Assembly (NCBI GenBank): GCA_030407005.1
Contig: JAUDYN010000003.1
Location: forward strand, 1,674,001-1,738,000
DNA: 64,000 nt
Direction: 5' to 3'
Source of the DNA: Desarmillaria ectypa
Taxonomy: Eukaryota; Basidiomycota; Agaricomycetes; Agaricales; Physalacriaceae
Below the pieces are notes generated by a model, which saw only the letters and a program-made list of their open reading frames with translations, did not search any database and was not told where the DNA came from. A program made the translations under genes and the position numbers. Positions 14,201 through 26,533 of the stretch are shown piece after piece (positions within the stretch are counted from its first letter, which is position 1; every line of letters starts with the position of its first letter).

Positions 14201-17200
14201 AGGCGAACTCGCTTTATTCTAGCTTGCCGACAACGGTTTGTGATGTCTACCTCCTTGGCATCATATGGTACCATGGATTTGACGCATTTGATGGCTCTTT
14301 CCAATGCTGGGCAGGAAACGTCGTAAACAAGGTAGCAGGGCTCGACAAAACTTGTGATGCCTGCACAATGTTGAATTTGCTACCCCTGACGAAGTTGCAT
14401 CTAAGGGACTCACAATTCTCAGAAACTGCTGAGACGCAGTCTTGGATAGAAGGCTACACCAAACCTGGTTAAGAGACAGCTGATGAACGTCTGGAAGGAT
14501 TAACCTTTTCATTATGTTGGCAGCTTAAAAGCTTCGGCACTAAAGTAGCAGCTAGGATCGGCTCTGGATCAAGATATCAACGTTAATCTGGGAACGGCAA
14601 TGCATGACTAACCAGAAATGGCGTATCGGCCAAAGGAAGGGAAATTCAAAGTCCAAAGAGCTCCCTTCATTCGGTCATCGTCGGTACCGGGCTCTAATGA
14701 CTTGTAGAGCGCCGGAAGGGCTCGTCGACGGACACCATCGTAGAGCTGTTAATGGTTACAAACATTATCTATTATGGTAAACAGGCAGCATACCCCACAC
14801 ATGCTTTCCAGCAAATTCTGGCTTGCCCTGACCCAACTCATTAATCAGTCCTACCGAAGAAAAGCCGCGTGACTCACTCTCTTATGACTGCGTAATGCCA
14901 AACAGACCATTCAACAAGGTCATCGATTAAGCTATCTTCGAGGGGGCCTCTGAGACGTTCCAATGAATTCCAACGTAGCCTCGCGGCGTGCTGATACCTA
15001 TATTCAAGTCGAGTCATTAATGACGTATATAAACAAGGGCGGTGTAAGTCTGACCTAGCCTTGCGAACATAAACTGCCCGAGGCCACACTTTTTGTCTTG
15101 CATACTGACGGGAGACGTTCTTTTCCGAATTGAACTGATCTTCGTTCAGAAAGAAGCTGCAAGGGAGAACATGAGGCTATCATTGCCGGTCGATGATGAT
15201 GCAAGTCACCTGTCTCTACTGTCTCCATATTCAAGCAGATAGGCCCGGAAACCTTGTATCTGTTGGGATGTCAGCTCTGTGAGGCGAGTATTGGGGCAAG
15301 ACATACAAGCGTGTGAACAGCATCAACACTATTCTCCTCCCCTTGCTGACGTAGAGATATGGACGCATTGTGCAAGAAGACCCCGAATCTGTGTCTGAAA
15401 CCACGAACATACTTATAACGAGGGTCGCTGGGATTTGTCAAGCAAAACCCAGCATTCTTTGGTTCTACCGACGCCAACATCTCGGGGATCTCATTTCTAC
15501 CCGAAGGTCAAACAATGTATGCGGATGGGCGATATTGACACCTACAGAATATCGCTTGTTTGCCAAGAAGCCCGAATATCATCCTCGGAGAGGTATTCCT
15601 TTGCTATAGTGGGCACCCCTGAAAAGGCGTTCCGAATGAGAACAAGGTGGCTATTATTGAGTTTAGAATACATGTCATGGCCTCTGTAAAATGCGAACTA
15701 ACCGACAAAAGTCGTTACGCCACACGGCATCACGAGGGACTTCCGGCAGCAACAGTTCTTCAAGACGCGACAAAGCAGGCTCGATCAGTTCTCGGAAAAT
15801 TTGAAGGGCGAAGTCGATTTCCTCCGCGTTCGGAACATGCCATGACACCTCCAGAAACGTGTGAATGATGACGGAGTGGCCCTGACAACATGTAAACGCA
15901 CCTCAATCTCCTCGGGTTTGTAGAGTTTGCCCCAGTGACGATGGTGGTTCCACCGAAATTCTACCAAGAACAGTCATCAGAATCGATAAATATACCGCAA
16001 CAGCGTTTGAGAATGTACCGTCACTCTTCCATTCATCTGGATTTACAAATTTGTTCTCCAAAGGATATGTGTGGGTGAGTGTTAAAAGCATGCTTGACAA
16101 CATTTTTCCCAGCCAAGAGTAGCCGCGTTTTGAGTACGTCTTCGAATGCAACAATTGAAGTAAAGACATCAATTCATCCTTATATTTCAATATCTGTAAC
16201 GGTTAAAGGTAGGTTTTAGAGAGGAAACTAACTGTGAACCGACGCTTACCGCCTTGCCGTCACTGGAAATCATTCATGAGTGCAAATGAATCATAAAGCA
16301 CGCAGCGACCCACTTGTACACAGTACCCCGCAAAATGGCCAAATCTAGATCGATTAGCTCATGTTAAATATGCCATCGTCGTGAATATTGCTCGACATAC
16401 TCCAATGCAAAGTAGCATCCGAGGGAATAGGCATCGAGTCTGATGTTGTTCTAAGCGACGAGGCACCATTCTCCAACTCCGTCCGGATATTCCGAGAGCA
16501 AAACGGTAGAAACCTCGCCAAAGTCTTGGCGGGATCCGCATTAGCTATGCACTCAACTAACTGATGAATAGCTCGGACGGCGTTGGGTCGCACATTTGTG
16601 CTCGCGTAGTCAAAGACCATATTAAGGACGAGATCAAACAGCGGCTCTGACAGATGAACGCAGATTTGACTGCAAGCGCCGGCGACAGCGTCCACCACCT
16701 GCACTGTAAATAAATGATGAGTTACGGAACAACTCCCAGCTGGAATAAACTAGACCTTCAACAGCCCCTCCAGATGATCCGTTCGGACCTTCTTCGGGCA
16801 GATTCTCAAGCAACTGTATCACACGACGAATAAAGCTTGAAACCCAGTCAGCGAAACTTCCTGTGGTGTCCCTCAACAGTGTATCTTCATCTTCGTTGGA
16901 GAGTCTCAGCTCCTCGTCGACAAGATCGGAAGGTCCACCGTTAGCTAAAGACGGCCGAGTCAAGTTTGTCCGAGTGGGAATAGTGACTTCAATGTCCGGG
17001 GCACTAGACATCTGGTCTTCGCCCATCGTCAGGTCACCGAACTTGATATACTGAGATATTTCCACCAAAAAAGCTGTCGTGCACAGCTGCAATCGTGTGA
17101 AATTTGCATAGTGCATACATTGAAGTTTCATAGGTCTCACCGTTTTCGAAGGATCATTCTACGACAGATTTAAGGTCAGTCCCATGTAGTGATATATGAT

Positions 17201-19505
17201 GGAACGCACCAGATCGATACCAGGGATCAGGAGCTGTAGTATAGGTACGAGGTACTTACCTCCCGGATAGTAGACTTCGCGAGAAACGATAGCCGGCGCA
17301 ACAGCACCCAAGGCTTTTATGACGGCGATCGTCCTTTGGGTCTGACAACGCGTCTGGATGCAGGAAATCCTAAATAACAAGGAAACACACCTCAACGAGC
17401 GCCTCGAGCGAAGGCACTGCACGCTGAAGAACAGGGTGTAATATGAGGTCAGGTTCCATGACACTCATGGACTTCAAACAGCTCTGGATGTTTGAGACAG
17501 TATTGCTATCCTGTGAGAACATTGCCAGAAGGGCTACAGTTCTCAAACACTTGACGAGCTCTCGTTTCATGGTTCTTGTAAGCCTTCGGTTCTGACCCTT
17601 TCGATTGGGATCAGGCGTTCACTGCATTGAAGAGTTACGAACCAATGGAGTTTTGCAATCAGATCGTTGTTCCTCATGCCATCCTGACCACACTATGAGA
17701 CCGAGGGCCGTTGTAGAAAAATATGCTCCTTACGCTTGTTGAAATCGTAGACAATATATTTGATGAAAGCGCTCAGCTAAACAAAGTGTAATCAGCACGA
17801 AATGTACTTTCAAAGACATCATATATGCATGTGGTAATGCGATGAAAGCGTTTAGAGTCAGCGGAATACGTACATCAGTAGTCCATGCCCCAGAGTTTGA
17901 CGGATGGAAGAAGCTTTCAGTCGATGCGATCAATTTGGCTAGAGAATCCAAAGCCTTCGATCCAGCTAGATATGTCTTCCCTTTAGATGGCGCGGTTTTC
18001 CCCAGCGGGACAGAGAGAAATTCTTTCAAAGTGCTAGACTGAATTTGCGGTGTATTCATTCCAGATGGTAGTGGTGTCATCAGAGGCGTAGATACCGTGG
18101 ACGAGGGGCTGGGGAAACCATCCGGAGCCATTGAATAGACAATGATACGAGCCAGAGATGCTGAGATCATTCTTAGCCAAGTACATATAATATCCAAACA
18201 TGACGTACGTATTCTCCAGTTGGCTTTGGGAAGACGGCCTATCTCGAATCCCATCTGATTGTCTGCAGTTGGAGCCGTGCTTAGAGAGCCGGTGTCTGCC
18301 AGAGGTATCTCTATAGTATTTATTAGCGCTGTACCTGAATTGAACACGAAATTCGTACCCATCGACGCAAGACATTTACACATCAGCAGGCCCCACTCAT
18401 GTTCAGTGAATATACCCACATCTTTGTAGAGACCATGCCAGACATCATCTTCCTTTAGGTCTTCTTGTGACCACCTTGGCCGTTGCTCGCCTTCAGACCT
18501 TTCGTCGTCAGGTATCTCCGTAAGCTTACGTGGGTCACTGACTTCAGGTGCAACGTGCATTTCTGTCAATTTCGAAAGAAAATGCAACATCCGTTCATCA
18601 TAGGCGTAGGAGTTTATTGATTCCCACATCCGAAGAAGCATAGGGAGATACGATTGGGGATGGGTTAATGGAAGGAAGGTAAGAAGGTAATATTGCGCAG
18701 ACAATACGCTCTGGAGGGGAATCACAAAGGTGAGTATACGCATAGGAGGAGCTCACGACGATAAACGTACATCCAGGTCAGTCCCGTTGAACTGTGGGAC
18801 GAAAGTGGAAAGCATCTCATCGATAGCGGCGGGATGAAAAAACTTTCGAGAATTCTCTGCCATGTAGCCCATACACCACGACAGTTGCCTAATAACGCGT
18901 CGTCAGTGCTTGCACCCAACTAACAAGGCCCAGACATACGTATACTCGAACTGCCTCCGACTCAAAAAGAGATCTTGCTTCAGTATGTCGTACATTGGCC
19001 TCCACGGTAGACGCATATCCTCAATAGAGATACGTTTCTTAGATTTTGTTAAAAGCTTGAACGCATCTGAACACGTCGCCACCATTTGAGTCGACATGCC
19101 CGGTATCGTGCTAACATAAAAATAGATCTTGGCGAGACGAATCCTTTTCTCCTTGGGAATGGGATACTTGAGCATGGTCCAGCTGAAACACGACATGGAA
19201 TTTATTAGCGGACGCGACAGAAGGTGAGTCAGTACGCACTAATAACTGAGCATACTATCCCACTGCAGGAGCCCAACATCATAGTCTCTCGCCTCTACGC
19301 ATTGCACGATGCGAAGAACGATGAAGTCGAGGAGTTCCATCATGCTTGAGGTCGATTCGATAACATACGGGAGCGATTTTGCGTAGCATTTGAGCTTGTG
19401 AAGGTCATGGTCGCTGAGGACACGGCTGTCAGTAACGTTGCCCGAGAAAGTAGGTCTAGAAGAAGATTTGGTGATATAGAGAGAAGAAACATCTGGCACT
19501 GTCAT
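11212..19505 (-). CDS. Proteasome activator Blm10/PA200, paralogue A
   Basis: Giant HEAT-repeat protein that caps the 20S proteasome and opens its gate. The N-terminus (MTVPDVSSLYITKSS) leads to LLQWDSMLSY, then KYPIPKEKRIRLAKIYFYVS, DMRLPWRPMYDILKQDLF, RMLHFLSKLTEMHV and EHEWGLLMCKCLASM. The middle has LFDLVLNMVFDYASTN and LARFLPFCSRNI. The end is the conserved C-terminal domain (DUF3437 type), with VEVREMAAT, FKRTHQDTWHEDSKRF and FDEDQLSALSTLL. Read straight through, the frame ends Ser-Tyr-Cys-Ser. Splicing a 54-nt intron (11220-11273, branch-like CTAAC) gives Ser-Tyr-Tyr-Ala-stop, the HbYX-type tail used to dock on the proteasome. Some 25 exons are inferred and individual borders may be off. 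The copy at 54.8-62.7 kb is its paralogue. Confidence 0.88.
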
Positions 19506-19721
19506 GGGGAAGATGAAGAAAGAAAATGGGAGGATGCCGCTGAGACGATTGGGGTTACGTCCGCTCTTGGGAATTGGTCAGCGAAGTCTCACTGTCAGAA
19601 ACTTTGCTCAATGTGACATCCGTAAAGCGGCTAGCAGCAATAGATTGACAGAACGGATTTACAACCATTTACTACTAATAACAGCGGAGCAGGCGCAGAA
19701 GTCGAGCAAATCCAGAAAATC

Positions 19722-20822
19722 CTACGGAACCGCCATCAACGCCGCGTCTTGCAATTCTTTCAAGGCTCTCTCCCGTACCATCTGCCAGACTCCATTTCTC
19801 TGGGCCTTGATCTCCCCCAATCCTTCTCGGATCTCCTGCAGACGCTCGACATATTCTCTGCCGTCGTCTTGCAGCTCTCGCAGCACGCCGATGGAGCGTT
19901 CAAGATTATCTTGTTGCGTTTCCGGCGACGCGAAATGTGAGGGCTCGTGCACCGGTGGCTCGCTAGAGTATGAGAACAAGAACAGCTTGTGGATAGGTGG
20001 CGTCAGATCCGGCGCACGAGCGATTCTCCTGACCCTGTCCACATCTTCAGGACTATCGCCATCTTCGTCTTCGCGTTTCGTCACGACAGAGACATCAGTG
20101 GGTCCCGGCTCCGCATCCTCGCTGATGACTTCCCATAAACGACCCAATGCCTTCTTCATGTTTGCCTCGCCTTCAATAAGACTATTTGTAGATTGCTCGA
20201 GTTCTTCGAGGAGGCTGGACCTGAATGTATGTGTCACAGCCTTGTCCATGACAAATGACGAGTAACTATAGTGCTGGGACGTCGGCGGCGGGTAAGGTGA
20301 AGTAAGAGGAGGCGATGAAGAACGTAATAGATGAGGAAGAGTGGGAGGCGATGGTGATCGTTTTGTTTGCGGCACCAATTGCTTTAGACGCTTCCGAGCG
20401 CGCTCTTCCGCCTGTCAAGTAGAAAAATGAAAACGGAATTCCACCCTGAACGTTTCTGTTTGCGTACCTGCCATTCATCCATGCCTGGGCCCCATGCGCT
20501 CAGTTTTCCTCGTCGCACCCATCGTGCACCTTTCACGTCTTTCTTGCCCCAGTTACCTAGAGCCGTGCCTGTAGCCAACTCCTCAGAATCCGAATCGCAT
20601 CTATAAGCGGGATAAAACCAAGCATTTTGATCGCTGAGTGGCAGTAGGTCCTGGGTTCTGCGGCAAGTAATTGAGTGGTGGGACGTATATCAGAGGGACG
20701 GCGTACGAATTGTCTTCTGACGGGCCCAAACGAGGACGTTTGTGTCCGTTAATATTAGGAGGTATATGCTGACTGCTGGCTGGACGCGGCGGTAGATGAT
20801 TTGGATGTGACAAGTCCGACAT
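19722..20822 (-). CDS. RXT2-like protein (probable Rpd3L/Sin3 complex subunit)
   Basis: Splicing gives about 330 aa. The N-terminus MSDLSHPNHLPPRPASS and the stretch VPLIYVPPLNYLPQNPG are low complexity. They are followed by CDSDSEELATGTALGNWG and KKDVKGARWVRRGKLSAWG, which I read as the RXT2 N-terminal domain of the Rpd3L histone-deacetylase complex. Later comes a Ser/Pro-rich linker, an acidic region (EDEDGDSPEDVDRV) and a helical charged tail, ERLQEIREGLGEIKAQRNGV, ending DAALMAVP. The RXT2 call rests on the short N-terminal block only; another chromatin-linked basidiomycete protein is possible. Its start is the ATG at 20822; an upstream in-frame ATG exists near 20882. It lies about 215 bp upstream of Blm10-A, on the same strand. 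Confidence 0.55.
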
Positions 20823-21025
20823 GGCTCTGCTCAACAAGTGCCAAATTCCTTTCACAAGTCCCCGCCGGCAATCGGTCGGCATCTCAATTATTTGCCGACT
20901 CTAATATGAAGCATCGTTTTAAGAAATGGCATCTACTGCAGAAGTTGCAAATATCTAATAATTAGGCTAATGTTACAATAAAAAAACCAATAAATTACAG
21001 ACACAGAACAAAGTCATCCTCCGTT

Positions 21026-22260
21026 TCATGTAAAATATTCGGAGTATGAAGAAGGCGGAAGTTCGCAAGGCCATTCGCCACTTCTAATGCACCCTTCGAA
21101 CACGTCTTCACATGATCTGAAGAGGTCTATAACCGCTCTGGCTGTTTCAAGCTGTGAAATGAAGGAATCAAGGGTCCAGGTCTCTCGCAGCGTAAGGGGA
21201 AGCATACCGAATCCTCGTATTGCAGCCCGATATCGCGTCCCATGAACAAGTTTACAAGCAACGATAGTTCAACGATTGTTGGAGATTTTAGCTTTTGGCG
21301 CAGAGGCAGGAATAGGGCAAGATCTCGTGTTGCAATAGCTGGATGTGTCAGCCCGAGGACCTATCGATTTCGTCAGCTAGAGCAAGACCAGACAAAATGA
21401 TGGAGTACCGATAAGAAGTCCCATAGACGATGTCCTACGATAATTTTATTTCGAACGATGGAGGAGACACGTGTTTGAACCTCTTGTAGAGTAGGTGCTA
21501 TTTGAATGTCAATCAAAAGAACAAGCAGGACTCTGGACGAACTGACCGCCCATGAAGGTCGATGGACTGAAGCCAGTTTCCTCTGTTCTGTAATTTTCTA
21601 CTTGGTGCCTAAATTGTTGTCAGGGCTTGTAGAGTAGAGCATTGAAAGGGCGCCCACGTTGGTCGAACAAGGGTGTCTAAAAGAATTCGGCCCCGATAAT
21701 CCGTAAGGGAAACGCGCCTGATAGTATTGATCAGAAGCAGGAGACCATATGACCCGACTGTTCACATACGCGACCATGGGTATTTGCTTGAGGATGTCCT
21801 GAATTCTAACAGTTCCCATATACACATGGAGTTGTGAAACCGCGACATAACTGCAGGCTATAGCACGAGATAAAACAGGGAAGAATACAAGAAGGTACCT
21901 TTGTGCAGGGAAATAGCGCTGCCTAGATGGCTCAGACACGTCGATGTAACGAACAGCACTAGGCCCGGCTTGCGCATTATGCGAATTGCCTCTCGGAAAC
22001 GAAGACCTTGAACAAGGCAGAAGCAGAGTGTTAAAATGATTAAAGAGACTTTGAGAGCAAGGAGATTGATACATTATACTTCGAAATAGAGATAAGGAGC
22101 ATTACCAGCAAACAAGAAAGAGGGTCCATCAACAACAAGCTGTATCTTTGAGCATTTGAAAACGAGTACATCAAGCAAGATTTCACGCCAGCGATGGGGA
22201 TTGGAGCAAGAAGTAAAGAACCATCGTTTGACGGACCTGACGTGACACCAACTGGAGAAT
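21026..22260 (-). CDS. REX-type DEDDh 3'-5' exonuclease-like gene, 5' half uncertain
   Basis: The 3' half is clearly a REX/ISG20-type DEDDh exonuclease. Exons give VSLTDYRGRILLDTLVRPT, VENYRTEETGFSPSTFMG, KIIVGHRLWDFLSVLGLTHP with Exo II residues, AIATRDLALFLPLRQKL and SLETARAVIDLFRSCEDVF (Exo III region), ending SYSEYFT before TGA at 21026-21028. Upstream exons read IQLVVDGPSFLFAG and FREAIRIMRKPGLVLFVTS, which I cannot place in a family. I could not find the catalytic Exo I block (ALDCEM type) in any frame that connects the two halves; around 21760-21790 frames are interrupted by stops. So the gene may be degenerate, or contain an unusual splice. The coordinates of the start are approximate. 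Confidence 0.55.
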
Positions 22261-22742
22261 GAGCCCTTCATCAAAAGTCGCGTACTAGGGAGTCTGGCTA
22301 GGTCATATTCAGGGGATCGATATCCAACTCATGCCAGGAACAAAATGAGGCAGCAGGTAGATTAGGGGTTCCGGTTTTCAGTCACGTCGCTTCCGGACAT
22401 TCGAACGGTGCTTGACTATGCCATATACAAGCAGTATTAGGTCCCTTCAACGTTTTGACAGGTATAAGAAGTCAAGAAATAGAAGGGACGCTTCAACTGA
22501 TGGAGGCAATACAGAATCTTTTTGCTTCATCTCAATTGGTGTCCAAGATGCGCTCCCGCCAAACGATCTTGAGCCAACCACCACATAATACATTGACATC
22601 TAATGGTAAACACATACATTTATTCATAATCAACTTGGCGTACATTCTCCGTCCGTTCTTCAATGACGTGAACGTTCATCTACATACAAGCAATCAATGC
22701 GGCGAAATGGATATATGTCGCTGGAATCGACTCACCATCTAA
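22261..22742. other. Intergenic region
   Basis: About 480 bp between the exonuclease-like gene and the 3' end of biotin synthase. No recognisable coding block, repeat or RNA was seen. Confidence 0.4.
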
Positions 22743-24308
22743 TTATGCTGAAGCCCCCAGATCTGCTTCTTTCGAGCGCCTGAATTCAGCTCGGTCCGGG
22801 ATTTCAATTTGGGCACCTTCTTTCCGGGCAACGCTAACCTGTTCGAAGCTCCGCATACCTTCCAGACCCCAGCGATCCATCATTGCTTTGTCCTGTTTGA
22901 CTTATCGTTAAAATAGGCCGCTCACCTTCAGCGTAGAACTTACCTCGTCCCATGGAGAACCTGCCAACCGTGTGAGTGCGGTTTCCAATTCTTCGATCAT
23001 ATCGACTTACAGGGGGTAGTCAGCATCTGTTCGCCCGTAAACACCGCATTTGCGCCGGCCATGAAACACATTGCTTGCTCTGCTTCAGTAAGCGTGTTTC
23101 TACCGGCTGAGAGTCTGATGATAGTGGCTGGGAGAACCATCCGTGCTGTAGCAATCGTCCGAACAAGAGTCTGATGGGAAACAGGCTATAACAACTATGA
23201 GAATAGAACCTTGGTGAAAAGAAAACAATCTACTTCATTGTTCTCAAGAGGAGTTCCTGGAATGGGCACCAAAGCATTGACAGGGAAGGATTCCGGGTGT
23301 TCAGGCATCCTACAATCCGCCGTTTAATGGGGTCTCAAGACGTACTGGTGACATACCTTGAAACCTCCCAGATGAGCCCGACTCTGTCTGCGTCTTTTTC
23401 ACCAAGGCCTAATATGCCTCCAGAGCACACACTAATACCAGCCTGACGGACTGCCTCTATGGTGTCTAAACGGTCATCATAAGTCCGAGATGTAATGACC
23501 TAAAAAGATACTGAGAAAGCAGTCCATCATTTAACGAGCGAAGGAAGGCACTTCAGGGTAGAACTCTCGCGAAGTGTCGAGGTTGTGATTGTACGCAGTC
23601 AAACCACTGACAGGACTCCTTTAATTTCCCGTGCAAAGCAGATACAAGAAAAGTAGTCCTTACGCCTCTTTGAGTTGCCGAGCCTGCTCTGGGGACAACA
23701 TACCAAGGGTGGTACAGACTTCCATCCCCATGCCGCGGACCTCTCGGACCATCTCCAGGATTCTTTCAAAGCCTCTTTTACGTCCAGAAAGATCGCGCCA
23801 TGCAGCACCCATGCAGAAGCGGGTACTGCCATTTTCCTTTGCCTTGCGAGCGGCCTCTATCACGGGCTCGACATCGAGGAGACGAGAAGCTTTAGTGCTA
23901 GTATCGTGCTGGGACGATTGGGAGCAGTAAGAGCCTTATGGTGTGGTTCATACCGGACTTGGACTGACAGCGAACGCACTTACAGTCTTCAGAACATCCT
24001 CCAGCTTCATAAAGCGAGGTTCATATGGATATATTTAGTCAATGAATTGGGGGAGATAGCGCGGACCACGACTTACTTTTGATGCTCATGAGAGTGCAGA
24101 GCTGTATTTTGTTGGGATCATGATGCTGTCTGTGCACCGAAGCAGAACGGAAGACGAGATCGAGCAGAGGAGAATCGTAAATCTGCTGGATTTCTTGTTT
24201 CGTCCAGTCGTGTCGCGTCACCCGGGTGGACGGGAAGGATGCTGGGGAAGCATGGGTCGCCAGTGTTCTTGTCGACGTGAGTGATATCCTGGCAGCAGAG
24301 CGAAACAT
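22743..24308 (-). CDS. BIO2: Biotin synthase (radical SAM, mitochondrial)
   Basis: Converts dethiobiotin to biotin using radical SAM chemistry and two iron-sulfur clusters. The N-terminus [20 protein letters not shown] is a typical mitochondrial presequence, followed by [20 protein letters not shown] and [13 protein letters not shown] 21-nt micro-exon (23984-24004) supplies TGGCSED. Splicing on gives CSEDCSYCSQSS, with the CxxxCxxC cluster ligands. Further blocks are [87 protein letters not shown] and [20 protein letters not shown]. The C-terminus is [14 protein letters not shown]. The protein is about 380 aa, as expected. No other biotin-pathway gene is in the window. Confidence 0.95.
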
Positions 24309-24915
24309 TTCGACGGTATATAGACGATTTCGGGTGCTGACGGTAAGCAGGCAAAGCAGGTCGTGGTCGGAGGACAGAAGGCGACAAGAAATTGGGGAGA
24401 TCGGAAGCCCAAATCTGATTCCGATCGCATCACTGCACGTGAGGCAGGTAACCCCTATTTTTCCTTACTTCGACCCGTCTGGGTCCCATTCCGTCTTCCT
24501 CGTATTCATTTCAAGTAATCCAATGACGGCGCATGCAGTCGCTATTCGACAACCTAAACGTCTTGGAACTTCCACTCCCACCGCGACACCTGGAACATTG
24601 ACTGCTTACTTTATCGCGGATCAGGAGTGGATGTCCGTGTCGTGATTTCATCTCCGAGGTTCAAACGTTCACGTCCGGCAGATAGACAATTGCAAAAAAA
24701 AACACCAATGTACATGTACCGGGGGATGTCAGCGATACAAGTATACAGCAAAAGCCACCAAAATCCGACTCATTTTTAGAAGGACCCTGATTAGGTAACC
24801 CCACGGGTTTTTTGGTCACCAAAGTGAAGATATGGACATAATAATGATATTTGACGAGCCGATTTGCCGTAGCGCGAGTTTGACCAAAAATCTTCCAAAA
24901 AATTTGGCGGACCGC

Positions 24916-24932
24916 GGGAAAAACTTCGGAGG
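24916..24932 (+). repeat. 17-nt direct repeat, copy 1
   Basis: GGGAAAAACTTCGGAGG, identical to positions 26120-26136, with poly-A/T-rich flanks and a nearby GACCAAAA/GGTCCAAAA-like stretch at both sites. It may mark copies or ends of an old repeat. Confidence 0.55.
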
Positions 24933-25484
24933 TAGCGCATTCGACTACTTTTCAAAATCTGCAATGATATTAAGGTAGGGCTAATAATTCACGGTCATGT
25001 TAATAACATTTTATTTAACATCTAGTCGCGAGAGGGTATTCATCCACTACCTTATTAACAGTTGATAATTTTTTCGTGAAATAATTTTAATAATATGCAA
25101 AAAAGGCATTTTTTAATGAGTTAATAACAAAATGTTGGTTAAAATTCTGAACCGCGGCTCAACTAACCTTGTCTAGTCTCTCTCAACGCGTCTCTCAATA
25201 CTGTTTATAAGTATCAATACAGTTTTCATCCCTGCCAACTCTTCAAATGCTGGTGCAGCACCTACATCTGAGGCAGGCCGCAGAAGATTCCTTTTTGCGT
25301 GAAGGTTAGTTGTCTCCAAGTTCGAGCATGTAGCTAAGTATGGTGAGGAGGGGGAAATTTTCTGTGCTTGGAGGTTGGCAGGGTGTTATGGATCTAGAAC
25401 ACGTCGGCAGAGCAGCCATAGCCCCAGCAAAGTGCTTGATTTATTCACATTTATTCGCAAGGTGCATGCCCTGTTATTAAACAA

Positions 25485-25504
25485 GTTATTAACATGTTAA
25501 TAAC
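25485..25504. repeat. 20-bp perfect palindrome
   Basis: GTTATTAACATGTTAATAAC equals its own reverse complement. It is made of two inverted 9-mers, GTTATTAAC and GTTAATAAC, around a central AT. The same 9-mer occurs at 24999-25007 and 25120-25128. Confidence 0.8.
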
Positions 25505-26119
25505 AGTATTAATAAATCGATGTTAATAAACACCCATTATTTAGCTTGAGCTTAATCTACATCTGATGGCGTTGAAATCATAGAATTTTATCGAGCTGTT
25601 CATCCACAAACTGGTCATTATAGGAGCCAGGGGCAGGCCTTCAACGCACATGAATCACAATATCCGGGCTCCGAAATTGTGTTGCCCAGTGCCGAGTTAC
25701 TGCCTGTAAAAATTAGAGAGCCAGACACCGGGACCGAGAACAAGGAAGAACTTGACAGCCAGCAGAAACGGCTCTAAATAGTGTTTTCATCTAGAGATGT
25801 TCTCTGAAGCATCTCCATCAATATGAGCAACCTGTGACACTCGGCAGCCATTCGAGTCGGGGGCTGGTGTAAATATTGATGTTAATAATAAATTCTGCAG
25901 ATGATGTTGCCGAGTCAATAGGCTCTTCGGAGATTCAATTGATTGGTTTATAAGCGCTTCCAGAGAAAATTTGATCATTTCGCATAGTTTTCAGCCGGGA
26001 ATGACGATTGAGGCTGTGTTGACTGACTAGATGACGTATGACTCTACGCTGGAGAGGCCAAAAGAGGTACACATAAATCGATTTTTTGGTCCAAAATTTT
26101 CGCGCTGCAAAAATGTCGT

Positions 26120-26136
26120 GGGAAAAACTTCGGAGG
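26120..26136 (+). repeat. 17-nt direct repeat, copy 2
   Basis: Same 17-mer as 24916-24932, followed by a run of 14 T. The spacing of about 1.2 kb brackets the GTTAATAAC cluster. Confidence 0.55.
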
Positions 26137-26533
26137 GTTTTTTTTTTTTTGGACGGCTTTCGCCCTCTGGCGTTCTGAATCTGAACTTACATTTAGCCCA
26201 GAAAATCTGATTTTGCCGGAAATTAATTAGTTGCCTTTGCTTGTCCACAACTGTACGACTGGCCAGTGCACTAGCATGGAGCAGACGAGAATAAGTCATA
26301 TATGCTACAAGAATCGCTTTGGGGATGTAGATTCAACCCTACTATTGGGAGGTAAGTCAACCTTCCTCGTCAAGATAACAGATATATATTGACACCTTGT
26401 CAACAGCCGTGTTGACCTTCAGACGCGCCCCGGCCGTTGTCCAATGATAATTTTGCAAAATCCACCTGTAGGACTTGGATACCTTAAGCCCTAATTAATG
26501 TCACCATTTTGATTGAAAAACATGAATCGCTGT

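Larger units (their letters stand above)
24309..26533. other. Gene-poor AT-rich stretch with clustered GTTAATAAC motifs
   Basis: About 2.2 kb without a convincing gene. Frames such as 24226-24645 (plus) lie antisense to biotin synthase or have no protein-like composition. Between about 24,990 and 25,900 the sequence repeats TTAATAA/TTATTAA many times, including GTTAATAAC at 24999 and 25120 and a perfect palindrome at 25485-25504. A 17-nt direct repeat occurs at 24916 and 26120. This looks like decayed repeat or transposable-element DNA, but no transposase or terminal repeats were recognised. Confidence 0.5.

Noticed and set aside
11212..19505. Blm10-A as a pseudogene because its frame seems to end without the Tyr-Tyr-Ala tail
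   Set aside because: Splicing 11220-11273 restores the tail, and no frameshift was needed elsewhere.
24226..24645. 139-codon plus-strand ORF
   Set aside because: Mostly antisense to the biotin synthase first exon and leader, with no protein-family features.
24650..26520. A full transposable element in the gene-poor stretch
   Set aside because: No transposase, reverse transcriptase or paired terminal repeats were recognised; only short motifs recur.
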